Shown in pieces: positions 1-7,625 of a DNA stretch of 64,000 nt. Source of the DNA: Paracoccaceae bacterium (GTDB lineage Bacteria; Pseudomonadota; Alphaproteobacteria; Rhodobacterales; Rhodobacteraceae); the NCBI GenBank assembly GCA_024742695.1, contig JANSXY010000011.1, forward strand, positions 1 to 64,000. Direction: 5' to 3'. Numbering within the stretch: position 1 is the first letter of the stretch; each line of letters starts with the position of its first letter. The position numbers and the translations under genes were made by a program. The notes below the pieces were generated by a model that was given only the letters and a program-made list of their open reading frames with translations, was not told the DNA's origin and did not search any database.

Positions 1-450
1 CGTCGGCGCCGCGGGGCCCGCCCGCGACGGCATCGGCGGCTTCGGCGGCCGGGCGGGCGCGATGGCCGGGGTCGCGGGCGCGGGCAGCAGGACCGACGGA
101 TCGGGCACCGGCGCAAGCGGCCGGTCGGGCGCCGCGGCGGCCACCGGGATCGCGGGTGCGGCGAAGACCGGCGGCGGATCGGCCTGCGGAAGGCGCGGCG
201 GATCGGCGGGCGTGATCGGCACCGGGGCCGCGGCCAGGACGGCCGGCGCCACCTCCGGGGCCTGCCGCCAGTCGGCCAACCGCGCGGCAAGCGCCGGGGA
301 GGCCGCCAGCGTCACCGCGCCCGCGCCGTCGCCGCCCGCCGGGGCCGCGCCCTCGCGCCCGCCGCCAGGCAGGCCGATCCAGACCGCGGCATGCAGCGCC
401 GTGGCAAGCGTCAGGAAGGCCAGCGGTTCAGCCGCGCGGCGCAGCATCAT
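1..450 (-). CDS. tonB: TonB energy transducer, N-terminal part (cut by window edge)
   Basis: Reading leftwards from 450, the frame stays open for 150 codons to the window edge. It begins MMLRRAAEPLAFLTLA, a short cytoplasmic N-terminus followed by one membrane segment. A long Pro/Ala-rich stretch with many DPP, PAP and RPPKPP motifs follows, which is the usual periplasm-spanning region of TonB. The C-terminal receptor-contacting domain lies outside the window. The ATG overlaps the stop of the upstream exbD (ATGA), so translation is probably coupled. TonB carries proton-motive energy from ExbB/ExbD to outer-membrane receptors; here it probably serves the cobalamin receptor at the head of the same gene run. 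The call rests on composition and context, because the diagnostic C-terminal domain is not visible. Confidence 0.7.
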   Translation of the reverse strand, partial: MMLRRAAEPLAFLTLATALHAAVWIGLPGGGREGAAPAGGDGAGAVTLAASPALAARLADWRQAPEVAPAVLAAAPVPITPADPPRLPQADPPPVFAAPAIPVAAAAPDRPLAPVPDPSVLLPAPATPAIAPARPPKPPMPSRAGPAAPT

Positions 451-818
451 CCCGCCTCTGTCACCAGGCGGACCTCGGTCGCGCCCAGCGCGGCGAGCCG
501 TGCCAGAAGCCGCGCGAGGTCGGCGCCCGGAAGATCGCGATCGGCGCGCAGCACCACCGTCCCCCCGGCCACCGCCGCCTGCAGCGCCGCCGCGCCGCGT
601 GACGGTCCGAAGGCCAGCGTCCCGTCGGCAGCGGCGTAAAGCGCGCCGGGCGGCAGCTGGGCAAGCGCCACATCCGCGTCGGGCAGGTGCACATCGACCG
701 GCGGCGGGGCGCGCAGATCCGCCGACATCAGGAAGAAGATCAGCAGCAGGAACACGACATTGATCATCGGCACGATGCTTTCGGCGCGGGGGCGGCGGGT
801 CGGCACGGAAAACCGCAT
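447..818 (-). CDS. exbD: ExbD/TolR-family protein, second copy, lacks the membrane Asp
   Basis: This is a 123-residue ExbD-like protein with a short cytoplasmic N-terminus, one transmembrane helix (about residues 16-36) and a periplasmic domain. ExbD and TolR use a conserved Asp early in the helix (PMIDV motif) for proton-driven function. Here the motif reads PMINVVFLLLIFF: codon AAT gives Asn at the Asp position. The neighbouring exbD at 823-1227 keeps the Asp. The gene lies 4 bp after that copy and overlaps tonB. A mixed ExbD dimer with only one Asp would be a reasonable inference, and subfamilies with Asn at this site may exist. It is part of the ExbB-ExbD-ExbD-TonB energiser. Confidence 0.85.
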   Translation of the reverse strand: MRFSVPTRRPRAESIVPMINVVFLLLIFFLMSADLRAPPPVDVHLPDADVALAQLPPGALYAAADGTLAFGPSRGAAALQAAVAGGTVVLRADRDLPGADLARLLARLAALGATEVRLVTEAG

Positions 819-822
819 CGGC

Positions 823-1227
823 CTACTCCACCACCGCCAGCCGGGTGAAGCCCGCCGCCCGCAATCCGTCGAGCACGGCCACCAGCGCGCCGGTCGCCGC
901 CCCGTCCACGGCGCGCAGGACGACCGGATCCTCCGGCCCCGCCATCAGCGGCGCGAGCGCGGCGGGCAGATCGGCCGCCGCCAGTGCCACGCCGTTCAGG
1001 CGGATCGCGCCGCCGGGCGCGATCTCGACCAGCCGCGGCGGGCCGGACCAGTCCGCCCCCGCGGCTGGTGCGGCGAGGGTCAGGGTCAACGCGCCTTCGG
1101 CACCGAACCGCGCGGCCAGCATGAAGAACACCAGCAGCAGGAACACCACGTCGATCATCGGCGTCAGGCTGGGCCGCCGGGGACGACGCGGCGGGCCGAA
1201 GGACATCGCGCGCGCGGCCCCCGTCAT
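823..1227 (-). CDS. exbD: ExbD biopolymer transport protein, first copy
   Basis: This 134-residue ExbD/TolR family protein has its membrane helix near residues 22-42 and contains TPMIDVVFLLLVFF, with the proton-relay Asp present. A periplasmic domain of about 80 residues follows. The start ATG overlaps the end of exbB by 4 bp (ATGA), indicating coupled translation. With ExbB it forms the inner-membrane motor that energises TonB. It belongs to the same minus-strand run as the cobalamin transporter. Confidence 0.9.
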   Translation of the reverse strand: MTGAARAMSFGPPRRPRRPSLTPMIDVVFLLLVFFMLAARFGAEGALTLTLAAPAAGADWSGPPRLVEIAPGGAIRLNGVALAAADLPAALAPLMAGPEDPVVLRAVDGAATGALVAVLDGLRAAGFTRLAVVE

Positions 1228-1841
1228 GTCCCGCCCCCGCGCGTGAAGATCCGCGTCGCGGCGTCCTCCATGTCCTGTTGCAGCCGGTCCGCGAGGCTTT
1301 CGAACCAGACCAGCGCCGCGCCGGCGGGGATCGCAACCGCCATGCCGGCGGCGGTGGTCAGAAGCGCCTCCCAGATGCCGCCGGCCAGCGCGGCGGGATC
1401 GGCACGGCTACCGGCCTCTTCAAGCGCCTGGAAGGCCGCGATCATCCCCATCACCGTGCCCAGAAGCCCCAGCAGCGGCGCGATCGTGGAGACCAGTTCC
1501 AGCGCCCTCAACCCGCGCCGGGTTTCGGCCAGAAGCCCGCGCGCGACCCGCTCGGTTTCCTCGCGCGCGGCGGCCTCGGGCATCGTGGCGCGGGCCGTCA
1601 TCGCCGCCGCGACCAGCCGCGCGCGCAGCCCCGGCCGGCCGGTGACGGCGGCGCGGGCGGCCCCGGCCTGCCCGTCCTGCCACAGCGCCAGCGCGCGCGC
1701 GGCATGCGCACCGCCCCAGGCGCCCAGCCGCCACAGCCGCCAGACCTTCCACAGGATCAGCGCGGTCGTGGCGACCGACAGCGCGGCGATCACCGCCAGC
1801 GCCGGGCCACCCCTGGCGATGAATTCGGCCAATCCGGTCAT
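1224..1841 (-). CDS. exbB: ExbB/TolQ/MotA-family proton channel protein
   Basis: This 205-residue protein begins MTGLAEFIARGGPALAVI. It has an N-terminal membrane helix, a cytoplasmic loop, and the two C-terminal helices of the MotA/TolQ/ExbB domain, with the signature STIAPLLGLLGTVMGMIAAF and a later LLTTAAGMAVAIPA segment. The ATG at 1841 was chosen over an upstream in-frame ATG because it overlaps the stop of the preceding gene (ATGA). It forms the pentameric proton channel that works with the ExbD proteins and TonB, probably to energise cobalamin uptake given its place in the riboswitch-headed run. Confidence 0.9.
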   Translation of the reverse strand: MTGLAEFIARGGPALAVIAALSVATTALILWKVWRLWRLGAWGGAHAARALALWQDGQAGAARAAVTGRPGLRARLVAAAMTARATMPEAAAREETERVARGLLAETRRGLRALELVSTIAPLLGLLGTVMGMIAAFQALEEAGSRADPAALAGGIWEALLTTAAGMAVAIPAGAALVWFESLADRLQQDMEDAATRIFTRGGGT

Positions 1842-2641
1842 GCGCCCTCCACCCCCGTACTCTGGCCCGCGCCCCAAAGCGCCGCAAGCATCGCGTCAAG
1901 CCCGTCGGTCAGCGCGGCGGGGCCGGGTTGCAGGATCAGCGGCGACTTGATCTCGTGGATACGTCCGCCCTGCACCGCCGGAATCGCGCCCCAGCCCGGC
2001 CGCGCGGCGATTTTCCCGGCCCTGACCTTCTTGCCGCACCACGAGGCGAGGATGACATCGGGCGCGGCGGCGATCACGGCCTCGGGGGGCAGGATGCGGT
2101 TCACGGCCCTGCCCTCGCGCGCCAGTTCGGGGAAGGCATCCTGCCCGCCGGCGATGGTCACCAGTTCGCTGACCCAGCCGATGCCGGAAATCAGCGGCTC
2201 GTCCCATTCCTCGAACCAGACCTTCGGGCGGTGCGGGCGCGGGATCGCCGCGATCCGCGCCAGCCGGTCCTCGTAGCCCCGCGCCAGCGCCTCGGCCCGC
2301 TCCGGTACGCCGGTCAGGGCGCCAAGCATGCGGATCATCGCGAGGATGCCGGCGACATCGCGCTGGTTGAAGGCGTGGACGGCAATGCCGTGGCGAACAA
2401 GATCGGCGACGATATCGGCCTGAAGATCGGAGAAGGTGAGCACGAGATCGGGCGCCAGTGCGAGGATCTTCGGCACATCGGCCGAGGTGAAGGCGCCCAC
2501 GCGCGGCTTTTCGCGGCGCACCCGCGCGGGGCGCACGGCATAGCCGGTGACGCCGACGATCCGGTGCTCCTGCCCCAGCAGGTAGAGGGTTTCGACGGTC
2601 TCCTCGGTCAGGCAGACGATGCGGGACGGGGGATGGGTCAT
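1838..2641 (-). CDS. BtuF/TroA-fold cobalamin-binding-like protein without signal peptide
   Basis: This is a 267-residue class III periplasmic-binding-protein fold (BtuF/FecB-like). It starts MTHPPSRIVCLTEETVETLYLLG. Typical lines are APDLVLTFSDLQADIVADL, the FEEWDEPLISGIGWVSEL segment and APDVILASWCGKK. The ATG at 2641 places the first beta strand almost at the N-terminus, so there is no visible signal peptide. An upstream in-frame extension is Pro-rich and does not look like one either. It lies after the ABC ATPase and a strong GC hairpin, and overlaps exbB by 4 bp. A separate binding protein with a signal peptide (4524-5372) already serves the transporter, so this one may bind a corrinoid or other ligand in the cytoplasm or act as a sensor. 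That role is inference. Confidence 0.75.
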   Translation of the reverse strand: MTHPPSRIVCLTEETVETLYLLGQEHRIVGVTGYAVRPARVRREKPRVGAFTSADVPKILALAPDLVLTFSDLQADIVADLVRHGIAVHAFNQRDVAGILAMIRMLGALTGVPERAEALARGYEDRLARIAAIPRPHRPKVWFEEWDEPLISGIGWVSELVTIAGGQDAFPELAREGRAVNRILPPEAVIAAAPDVILASWCGKKVRAGKIAARPGWGAIPAVQGGRIHEIKSPLILQPGPAALTDGLDAMLAALWGAGQSTGVEGA

Positions 2642-2684
2642 GCCGCTGCCCCGCCAGCCGGAAGCGTGCCGAACCGCAACCAAA

Positions 2685-2724
2685 GGGCAGCGCCCGCCCC
2701 GGGGGGGCGGGTCGGGCGCTGCCC
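2685..2724 (-). terminator. GC-rich hairpin between ABC ATPase gene and the signal-less binding protein gene
   Basis: The arms GGGCAGCGCCCG and CGGGCGCTGCCC pair perfectly over 12 bp, with extra C/G runs inside. On the minus strand a short TTTGG follows. It sits in the 147-bp gap after the ATPase stop (2789) and before the next start (2641). It may be a partial terminator, or a processing element that lowers expression of the distal exbB-exbD-tonB part relative to the transporter. Confidence 0.45.
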
Positions 2725-2788
2725 GGGCCGGTGGCCCGGGCGGGGTGGTGGGCACAGGCCAACGCTTCGGAAACCGTGTTCGAGGGAG

Positions 2789-3541
2789 CTAGCCATCCTC
2801 GTCCCCCACCATCGCCACCGGCTGGAACACCAGCCCCTCCGCCGTCTCGGCCAGGTGCGCGCGGATGCCGAAGACCGGGCCCAGCACCTCGGGCACCAGC
2901 ACCGCGCGCGGCGGGCCATCGGCCACCAGCCGCCCGCCCGACAGGACGACGAGCCGGGTGCAGTGCCGCGCCGCAAGCCCAAGGTCGTGCAGCGCCGCCA
3001 GCACCGCCCGGCCCCCGGCGGCCTCGGCGGCGAAGACCTGCATCGCGGCAATCTGCGCGGCCGGGTCGAGCCCGGCGATCGGTTCGTCGGCCATCAGCAC
3101 CGGCGCCTCCTGCGCCAACGCGCGGGCGATCAGCACGCGCGCCTGTTCGCCGCCCGACAGTTCCGTCGCGCGCCGGTCGCGGAACGCTGCGAGCCCCATC
3201 CGCCGAAGCGCGCGGTCCACCGCCGCCGCGCCGTCGCCCCCCGGCCCGTGCGGCAGCCGGCCCAGCGCCACCAGGTCGGCCACCGAGACCGGCCAGGCGA
3301 TGTCCCGCGCCTGCGGCAGCCAGGCGGCGGCGCGGGCGCGCGCGGCGGGCGGCAGCGCCGCGAGGCTGGAGAGCCCGTCGAACGGCATCAGCCCCAGCGC
3401 GGCGCGCATCAGCGTTGTCTTGCCCGCGCCGTTCGGGCCGATCAGGCCGACGAACTCGCCCGGCGCAACCGCCAGGCTCACGCCGTCGACGACCGGGCAA
3501 AGGCCGCGCCGCACCGTCAGGTCGCGCAAGTCCAGCCGCAT
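2789..3541 (-). CDS. btuD: Cobalamin/iron-chelate-type ABC transporter ATPase (BtuD/HmuV family)
   Basis: This 250-residue ABC ATPase has Walker A GPNGAGKTT near residue 36, a Q-loop in AAWLPQARDIAWPV, signature LSGGEQARVLIARAL, Walker B VLMADEPIAGLD and the switch His in LAALHDLGL. This is the FecE/HmuV/BtuD pattern. The ATG at 3541 overlaps the permease stop (TGATG); a GTG codon directly upstream is also possible. It powers import through the BtuC-like permease. Cobalamin is the likely substrate because the whole run follows a B12 riboswitch. Confidence 0.88.
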   Translation of the reverse strand: MRLDLRDLTVRRGLCPVVDGVSLAVAPGEFVGLIGPNGAGKTTLMRAALGLMPFDGLSSLAALPPAARARAAAWLPQARDIAWPVSVADLVALGRLPHGPGGDGAAAVDRALRRMGLAAFRDRRATELSGGEQARVLIARALAQEAPVLMADEPIAGLDPAAQIAAMQVFAAEAAGGRAVLAALHDLGLAARHCTRLVVLSGGRLVADGPPRAVLVPEVLGPVFGIRAHLAETAEGLVFQPVAMVGDEDG

Positions 3542-4527
3542 CACGCCCCCTCCCGGCCCATGCGCCGGACGAGGTGCAAAAAGAACGGCGCCCCCACCAG
3601 CGCGGTCAGCACGCCAAGCTTCAGGTCACGGTCGGGCAGCACCAGCCGGGTGGCGATATCGGCGGCCAGCAGCATCGCCGCGCCGCCCAGCGCCGAGGCG
3701 GGCAGCAGCGCGGCGGGCCGCGCCCCCACTGCCCGGCGCAGCAGATGCGGCACGACAAGGCCGACGAACCCGACCGCGCCCGCCACCGCCGTCGCCGCAC
3801 CCACCAGCGCGGCGGTGCCGAAGACGATCCGCAGCCGCAACGCCGTCAGGCTGACGCCCAGGCTTTCGGCGGCGTCCTCGCCCAGCGTCAGGGCATCCAG
3901 CCCGCGCCCCGTCGCCGCCAGCAGCACGGCGCCGAGGCCGAGGAAAGGAAGCGCCAGCCAGACATGCTGCATCGACCTGTCGGCCAGAGAGCCCATCATC
4001 CAGAACACGATTTCCGTGGCGGCATAGGGCGAGGGCGCAAGGTTCAGCGCCAGCGCCGTCAACGCCCCCATCAGCGCCGAGATCGCGATCCCGGCAAGGA
4101 TCAGCGACAGCGCCCGCCCGCGCGGCCCGGCCAGCGCGAGGATCAGGCCGACGGCCACCGCCGCGCCGGCCAGCGCCATCAGCGGCAGCGCCAGCGCAAA
4201 GGCGGCGTAAAGCCCGGTGTGAATGGCGATCACCGCGCCCAGTGCCGCAGCAGACGAGGTGCCGATCAGCCCCGGTTCGGCCAGCGGGTTGCGCAGGAAG
4301 CCCTGCATCGCCGCGCCGGAAAGCCCCAGCGCCGCGCCGACGGCGAGGCCGAGGATCGCGCGCGGCAGCCGGATCTCGCGCATCACCAGCCCGGCCGCGC
4401 CCTCGCCGGTGACCAGCGCCGCCAGCCCCTCGGCCGCGCCGATCCCGGCCGGGCCGGTGACCAGCGAGACGAGGAACAGCGCCGCGACCAGCAGCCCCAG
4501 CGCGGGCAGAAGCCAGCGGCCCGTCAC
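3541..4527 (-). CDS. btuC: FecCD/BtuC-family ABC permease
   Basis: This 328-residue polytopic protein begins with a GTG codon (VTGRWLLPALGLLVAAL). It carries family marks such as REIRLPRAILGLAVGAALGLSG, GFLRNPLAEPGLIGTSS, GFVGLVVPHLLRR and the C-terminal GVLTALVGAPFFLHLVRR. The family has about ten membrane helices and forms a homodimer. The GTG overlaps the stop of the upstream binding-protein gene (GTGA), and the 3' end overlaps the ATPase start. It is the inner-membrane channel of the cobalamin importer. Confidence 0.9.
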   Translation of the reverse strand: MTGRWLLPALGLLVAALFLVSLVTGPAGIGAAEGLAALVTGEGAAGLVMREIRLPRAILGLAVGAALGLSGAAMQGFLRNPLAEPGLIGTSSAAALGAVIAIHTGLYAAFALALPLMALAGAAVAVGLILALAGPRGRALSLILAGIAISALMGALTALALNLAPSPYAATEIVFWMMGSLADRSMQHVWLALPFLGLGAVLLAATGRGLDALTLGEDAAESLGVSLTALRLRIVFGTAALVGAATAVAGAVGFVGLVVPHLLRRAVGARPAALLPASALGGAAMLLAADIATRLVLPDRDLKLGVLTALVGAPFFLHLVRRMGREGA

Positions 4528-5372
4528 CGCCCCGACTCCAGCTCCAGCCGCAGCGCCGCCAGCCGTTCGGCGGCGTCGAGCACGGCGGGCGTGGCGCAGG
4601 CCCAGTCGACATCGGTGGCCGCGCCCGCGGCCCGCACCCCGTCCAGCGCGGGATGCCGCAGCACCGCCTCGGCGCGCGACCGGCCCATCGCCCGGCCCGA
4701 GACGACGAGATCGGGCGCGGTCATCACCAGCTCTTCCAGCGCCAGCGTGCCGCCCCAGGGCAGGCCGGCATCCTCGGCCACGTTGGCGAAGCCCGCCGCA
4801 CCCAGGATCTGCCCCGCCAGCGTCGCCGGCCCGTAGGTATAGCCGCCCGGCCCGTAGAGCGCCGCACGCGGCGGATCGGCCGAGGCCGGCGGCAGCGCGG
4901 CCAGCCGCGCGTCGAACGCCGCCAGAACCTCGGCCGCGCGAGCCTCGCGGCCCAGCACCTGGCCCATGCGCAGGATGTTTTGGCGGATCTCGGCCATCGA
5001 CTGGCCCGGCGTGAACTGTTCCACCGGCACACCGAGCCGCGTCAGCATCGAAATCGTCGCGGGGGAAGACCAGACATCGGCAAGCACCAGATCGGGCCGC
5101 ATCAGGTAAAGCTCTTCCGCCCGGCCCCGGTTCGCGGGCAGGCCCTTGGCCAGATCGGCAAAGGCCGACATCGCCGGGTCGGCCGCGAAATGGCTGACCG
5201 ACACCACCTGCCCCGGCGCCGCGATCAGAAGCGCCAGCTGATCGGTGCACAGGTTCATCGACACCACCCGCGGCGGGGGCTCCGCCACGGCGGGAAAGGC
5301 CGCGCCGAGGGCAAGCCCCAGCGCGGCCACGAGGCGCCAAAGCGCCCTAGAAGCTCTTGCGCAGGCCGACAT
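4524..5372 (-). CDS. btuF: Periplasmic cobalamin-binding protein, BtuF-like
   Basis: This is a 282-residue binding protein with a signal peptide (hydrophobic LVAALGLALGAAF, cleavage after AVA about residue 30). The mature protein starts EPPPRVVSMNLCTDQLALL and contains the helical-backbone fold of class III binding proteins (MRPDLVLADVWSS; APDLVVSGRAMGR). The start at 5372 overlaps the last 26 bp of the receptor gene and yields the signal peptide; longer in-frame starts do not. It would pass cobalamin from the receptor to the BtuCD-type importer. Cobalamin specificity is inferred from the riboswitch. Confidence 0.85.
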   Translation of the reverse strand: MSACARASRALWRLVAALGLALGAAFPAVAEPPPRVVSMNLCTDQLALLIAAPGQVVSVSHFAADPAMSAFADLAKGLPANRGRAEELYLMRPDLVLADVWSSPATISMLTRLGVPVEQFTPGQSMAEIRQNILRMGQVLGREARAAEVLAAFDARLAALPPASADPPRAALYGPGGYTYGPATLAGQILGAAGFANVAEDAGLPWGGTLALEELVMTAPDLVVSGRAMGRSRAEAVLRHPALDGVRAAGAATDVDWACATPAVLDAAERLAALRLELESGR

Positions 5373-7188
5373 AGAACGCCCGGCCCGAGGTGCCGTAGCC
5401 ATCGACGAGTTCATAGTCCTCGTCCGCAAGGTTCTCCACCCGCAGGTAGGCTTCGGCGGCATTGCCCAGATCGTAGGTGACTGTCGCGTTCGCCACCGTG
5501 TAGTCCGGCAGCGTGGGACGATCGACGACATGCAAAAGCCCGATCGAGGCGGTCAGACGGTCCGACAGAACGGCATCGAGACCGAGGGCCAGCTGGTGGC
5601 GGCCAACCTCGGTGGACCACGCGCCACCGACACCAACCGGGTTCTCCGCGTCGGTATAGGTATAGGCGCCGCTCAGGGTCAGGCCCGGCGTCACCGCCTG
5701 CCGCGCCTCCAGTTCCAGGCCGCGCCGTTTCGTCGTGCCGGGCACCTGCTGATAGGTGAAGGTCGCGAAGCTGTAATCGATCAGGTCGTCGGTCTCGATG
5801 TCGAACAGCGTCGCGCGGATCATGCCCTCGGCCCCGAAGCGATGCTCGATGCCCAGATCGACCGACCGGCTTTCCTCGGGCGTCAGGTCGGGATTGCCGG
5901 CGAAGGGATCGGCCAGTTCGTAGCCCGAGGGCGCGCGGAACCCGGTGCCGGCCGAGAACCTCACGATCGTGTCCGGCCCGGCGCGCCAGGCGGCGGCGAG
6001 GCGGCCGGTCAGGTAGCCGCCGAAGGCCGAATGATCGTCATGGCGCAGCGTCGCGGTCACGTCGAGCGCATCGGAAAGTGCGACGTCGTACTCGGCGAAG
6101 ATGCCGGTGGTGGTGAATTCCTCGCCCGCCGCGCCGAAGCCGAAATCGTTGCCGTAGCTTTCCCGCGTGGCGTCGGCCCCGAAGCTCAGCCGCCCCGCGC
6201 CGATCTGGCGCGCGGCGGTCCAGGACAGGCTGTCACGCTCGCCGACATAGTCGAATTCGAAGGCCCCGAAGCCGTTCGTGCCGCTGAGCGTGCGGTCGAT
6301 CCGGAAGCCGGAAAGCGCGATCTCGTGGCTCAGGCCGAGGGCGTCGAATTCCGCGCCCAGCCGCAGCCCGCGCGAGGTCGCCTCGCTCACGTCGTCGGGG
6401 GTGCCGTCGAAGACCGTGCTGCCGAAACCCTCGTCGTAGTCGCCTTCGCTGCGCTCGGCGAAACCCGCGAAGGTCAGCGTCACGTCGCCCGCCAGCGCCT
6501 CGCCCCGCACCGACAGCCGGGTGGCCTCGTAGCCGTCGGCCTCGGTATTGCCGTCATCCTCGTTGGCGGCGGAGAACCCCTCGGTGCGCAGATGCGACAG
6601 CGTCAGGCCCAGCGCGCCGGTTTCGGTGCGGGTGCCGAAGCTGTAGCTGCCCGAAAGCGTCTCGTAGCTGCCGGCCTCGATCGCCGCGCGCTGTTCGGTC
6701 CCGACCGTGTCGGGCAGCGCGGTGCCGAGGCTGATCACGCCGGCCACCGCCTGGCTGCCGTAGACCGCCGATTGCGAGCCGCGCAGCACCTCGACCCGAT
6801 CAAGGCCGAACCGCGTCAGCCGGCCGAAATCGTAGGCGACCTGCGGCCCGGAGGGATCGGCGATGTCGATGCCGTCGAACAGCACCTTGACGTAGTTCCG
6901 GCTGACGCCGCGGATCGTGACCCCGGCGACGCCGCCAAGCGGCCCGTTCGAGGTGATCGCCACGCCGGGCAGGCGCGTGAGGATGTCGATCAGCCGCGTC
7001 TCTCCGGTCTTCTCGATCTCGGCGGCGTCGAGCACGCTGACCGAGGCGCCGGTGCGGCTGGCCTCGGTTTCGCCGATATTGGCCGACACCACGATCTCGG
7101 GGATCGCGAAGGCGTCCTGCGCGGAGGCGGGGGCGGCGAGGCCGGCCGCGAGGGCGGCGAGCGCGGTGGTGGTGCGAAGGCTGGTCAT
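5347..7188 (-). CDS. btuB: TonB-dependent outer-membrane cobalamin receptor (BtuB-like)
   Basis: This 613-residue outer-membrane barrel starts MTSLRTTTALAALAAGLAAP with a signal peptide ending at ASA-Q. A TonB box (PEIVVSA) follows, then the plug domain (TRLPGVAITSNGPLGG; TIRGVSRNYVKVLFDGIDIAD; RVEVLRGSQSAVYGS). A 22-strand-type beta barrel ends in ...YVGLRKSF with the usual terminal Phe. The ATG at 7188 was chosen over an upstream ATG at 7287 because it gives the signal peptide and has a GGGGAAG ribosome-binding sequence just upstream. It is the first gene after the B12 riboswitch, which strongly supports corrinoid as ligand. Confidence 0.9.
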   Translation of the reverse strand: MTSLRTTTALAALAAGLAAPASAQDAFAIPEIVVSANIGETEASRTGASVSVLDAAEIEKTGETRLIDILTRLPGVAITSNGPLGGVAGVTIRGVSRNYVKVLFDGIDIADPSGPQVAYDFGRLTRFGLDRVEVLRGSQSAVYGSQAVAGVISLGTALPDTVGTEQRAAIEAGSYETLSGSYSFGTRTETGALGLTLSHLRTEGFSAANEDDGNTEADGYEATRLSVRGEALAGDVTLTFAGFAERSEGDYDEGFGSTVFDGTPDDVSEATSRGLRLGAEFDALGLSHEIALSGFRIDRTLSGTNGFGAFEFDYVGERDSLSWTAARQIGAGRLSFGADATRESYGNDFGFGAAGEEFTTTGIFAEYDVALSDALDVTATLRHDDHSAFGGYLTGRLAAAWRAGPDTIVRFSAGTGFRAPSGYELADPFAGNPDLTPEESRSVDLGIEHRFGAEGMIRATLFDIETDDLIDYSFATFTYQQVPGTTKRRGLELEARQAVTPGLTLSGAYTYTDAENPVGVGGAWSTEVGRHQLALGLDAVLSDRLTASIGLLHVVDRPTLPDYTVANATVTYDLGNAAEAYLRVENLADEDYELVDGYGTSGRAFYVGLRKSF

Positions 7189-7208
7189 CTTCCCCAATGT
7201 CCTTTCCG

Positions 7209-7226
7209 GGCGGCTCCACAGCCGCC
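7209..7226 (-). promoter_or_regulatory. Short hairpin just upstream of the btuB ribosome-binding site
   Basis: The arms GGCGGCT and AGCCGCC pair perfectly with a 4-nt loop, about 20 nt before the btuB start codon and downstream of the riboswitch aptamer. It could be part of the expression platform. This is inference from position only. Confidence 0.35.
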
Positions 7227-7342
7227 TTGTCTTCTTCGAAGTCCTTGGAAAGGAATGCCTTTCCGCAGACGGTGCTTGCGTCACCACTGCGGAACGACCG
7301 CCTCCTCCGCGCCCCTCGCACGGCGGAAAGGGTGATCACCTC

Positions 7343-7540
7343 GGCAGGTCTCCTGGCTTGCGGGTCGTCGCTTCGGCCGGCCTTCCCGGCCCCTTTTTCG
7401 GGCCAGTGGCATTGTCGACCGTCGCTCGCCGCCTACAGTTGCGGGGGCAGCCCCGGAGTTGGACCCGCCCGAAGCATCGGACCGGCCCGCACCGGGTTCC
7501 CTTTTCATCCCGCCCCGAGAGACTCGGGGACGGGAACCGA
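7343..7540 (-). promoter_or_regulatory. Cobalamin (B12) riboswitch upstream of btuB
   Basis: Read on the minus strand, the region shows the ordered signature blocks of the AdoCbl riboswitch: GGTTCCCG, then GATGAAAAGGGAA and CCGGTGC. These are followed by CTGCCCCCGCAACTGTA, then GCCACTGG, GGGAAGG, and the B12 box GCAAGCCAGGAGACCTGCC ending at 7343. Spacing and order fit the class. The aptamer ends about 155 nt before the btuB ATG. It probably represses the whole downstream uptake run when cobalamin is plentiful. The rest of the 437-nt gap between phaC and btuB shows no gene. Confidence 0.95.
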
Positions 7541-7625
7541 GATGTCTTTGTCTGCGCCCTGCAGCCCCGGACTGTCAAGCGCGGCTTACGACCTTTCGCG
7601 GCATCGGACGACAACGCCGCGCGCC

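Noticed and set aside
62-763. Long plus-strand frame rich in Ala, Gly and Arg
   Set aside because: It is antisense to tonB and exbD, whose products have clear family features. Such mirror frames are common in GC-rich DNA.
2642-2788. Possible second riboswitch in the gap before the signal-less binding protein
   Set aside because: No B12 box or other known aptamer signature was found; only a GC hairpin is evident.
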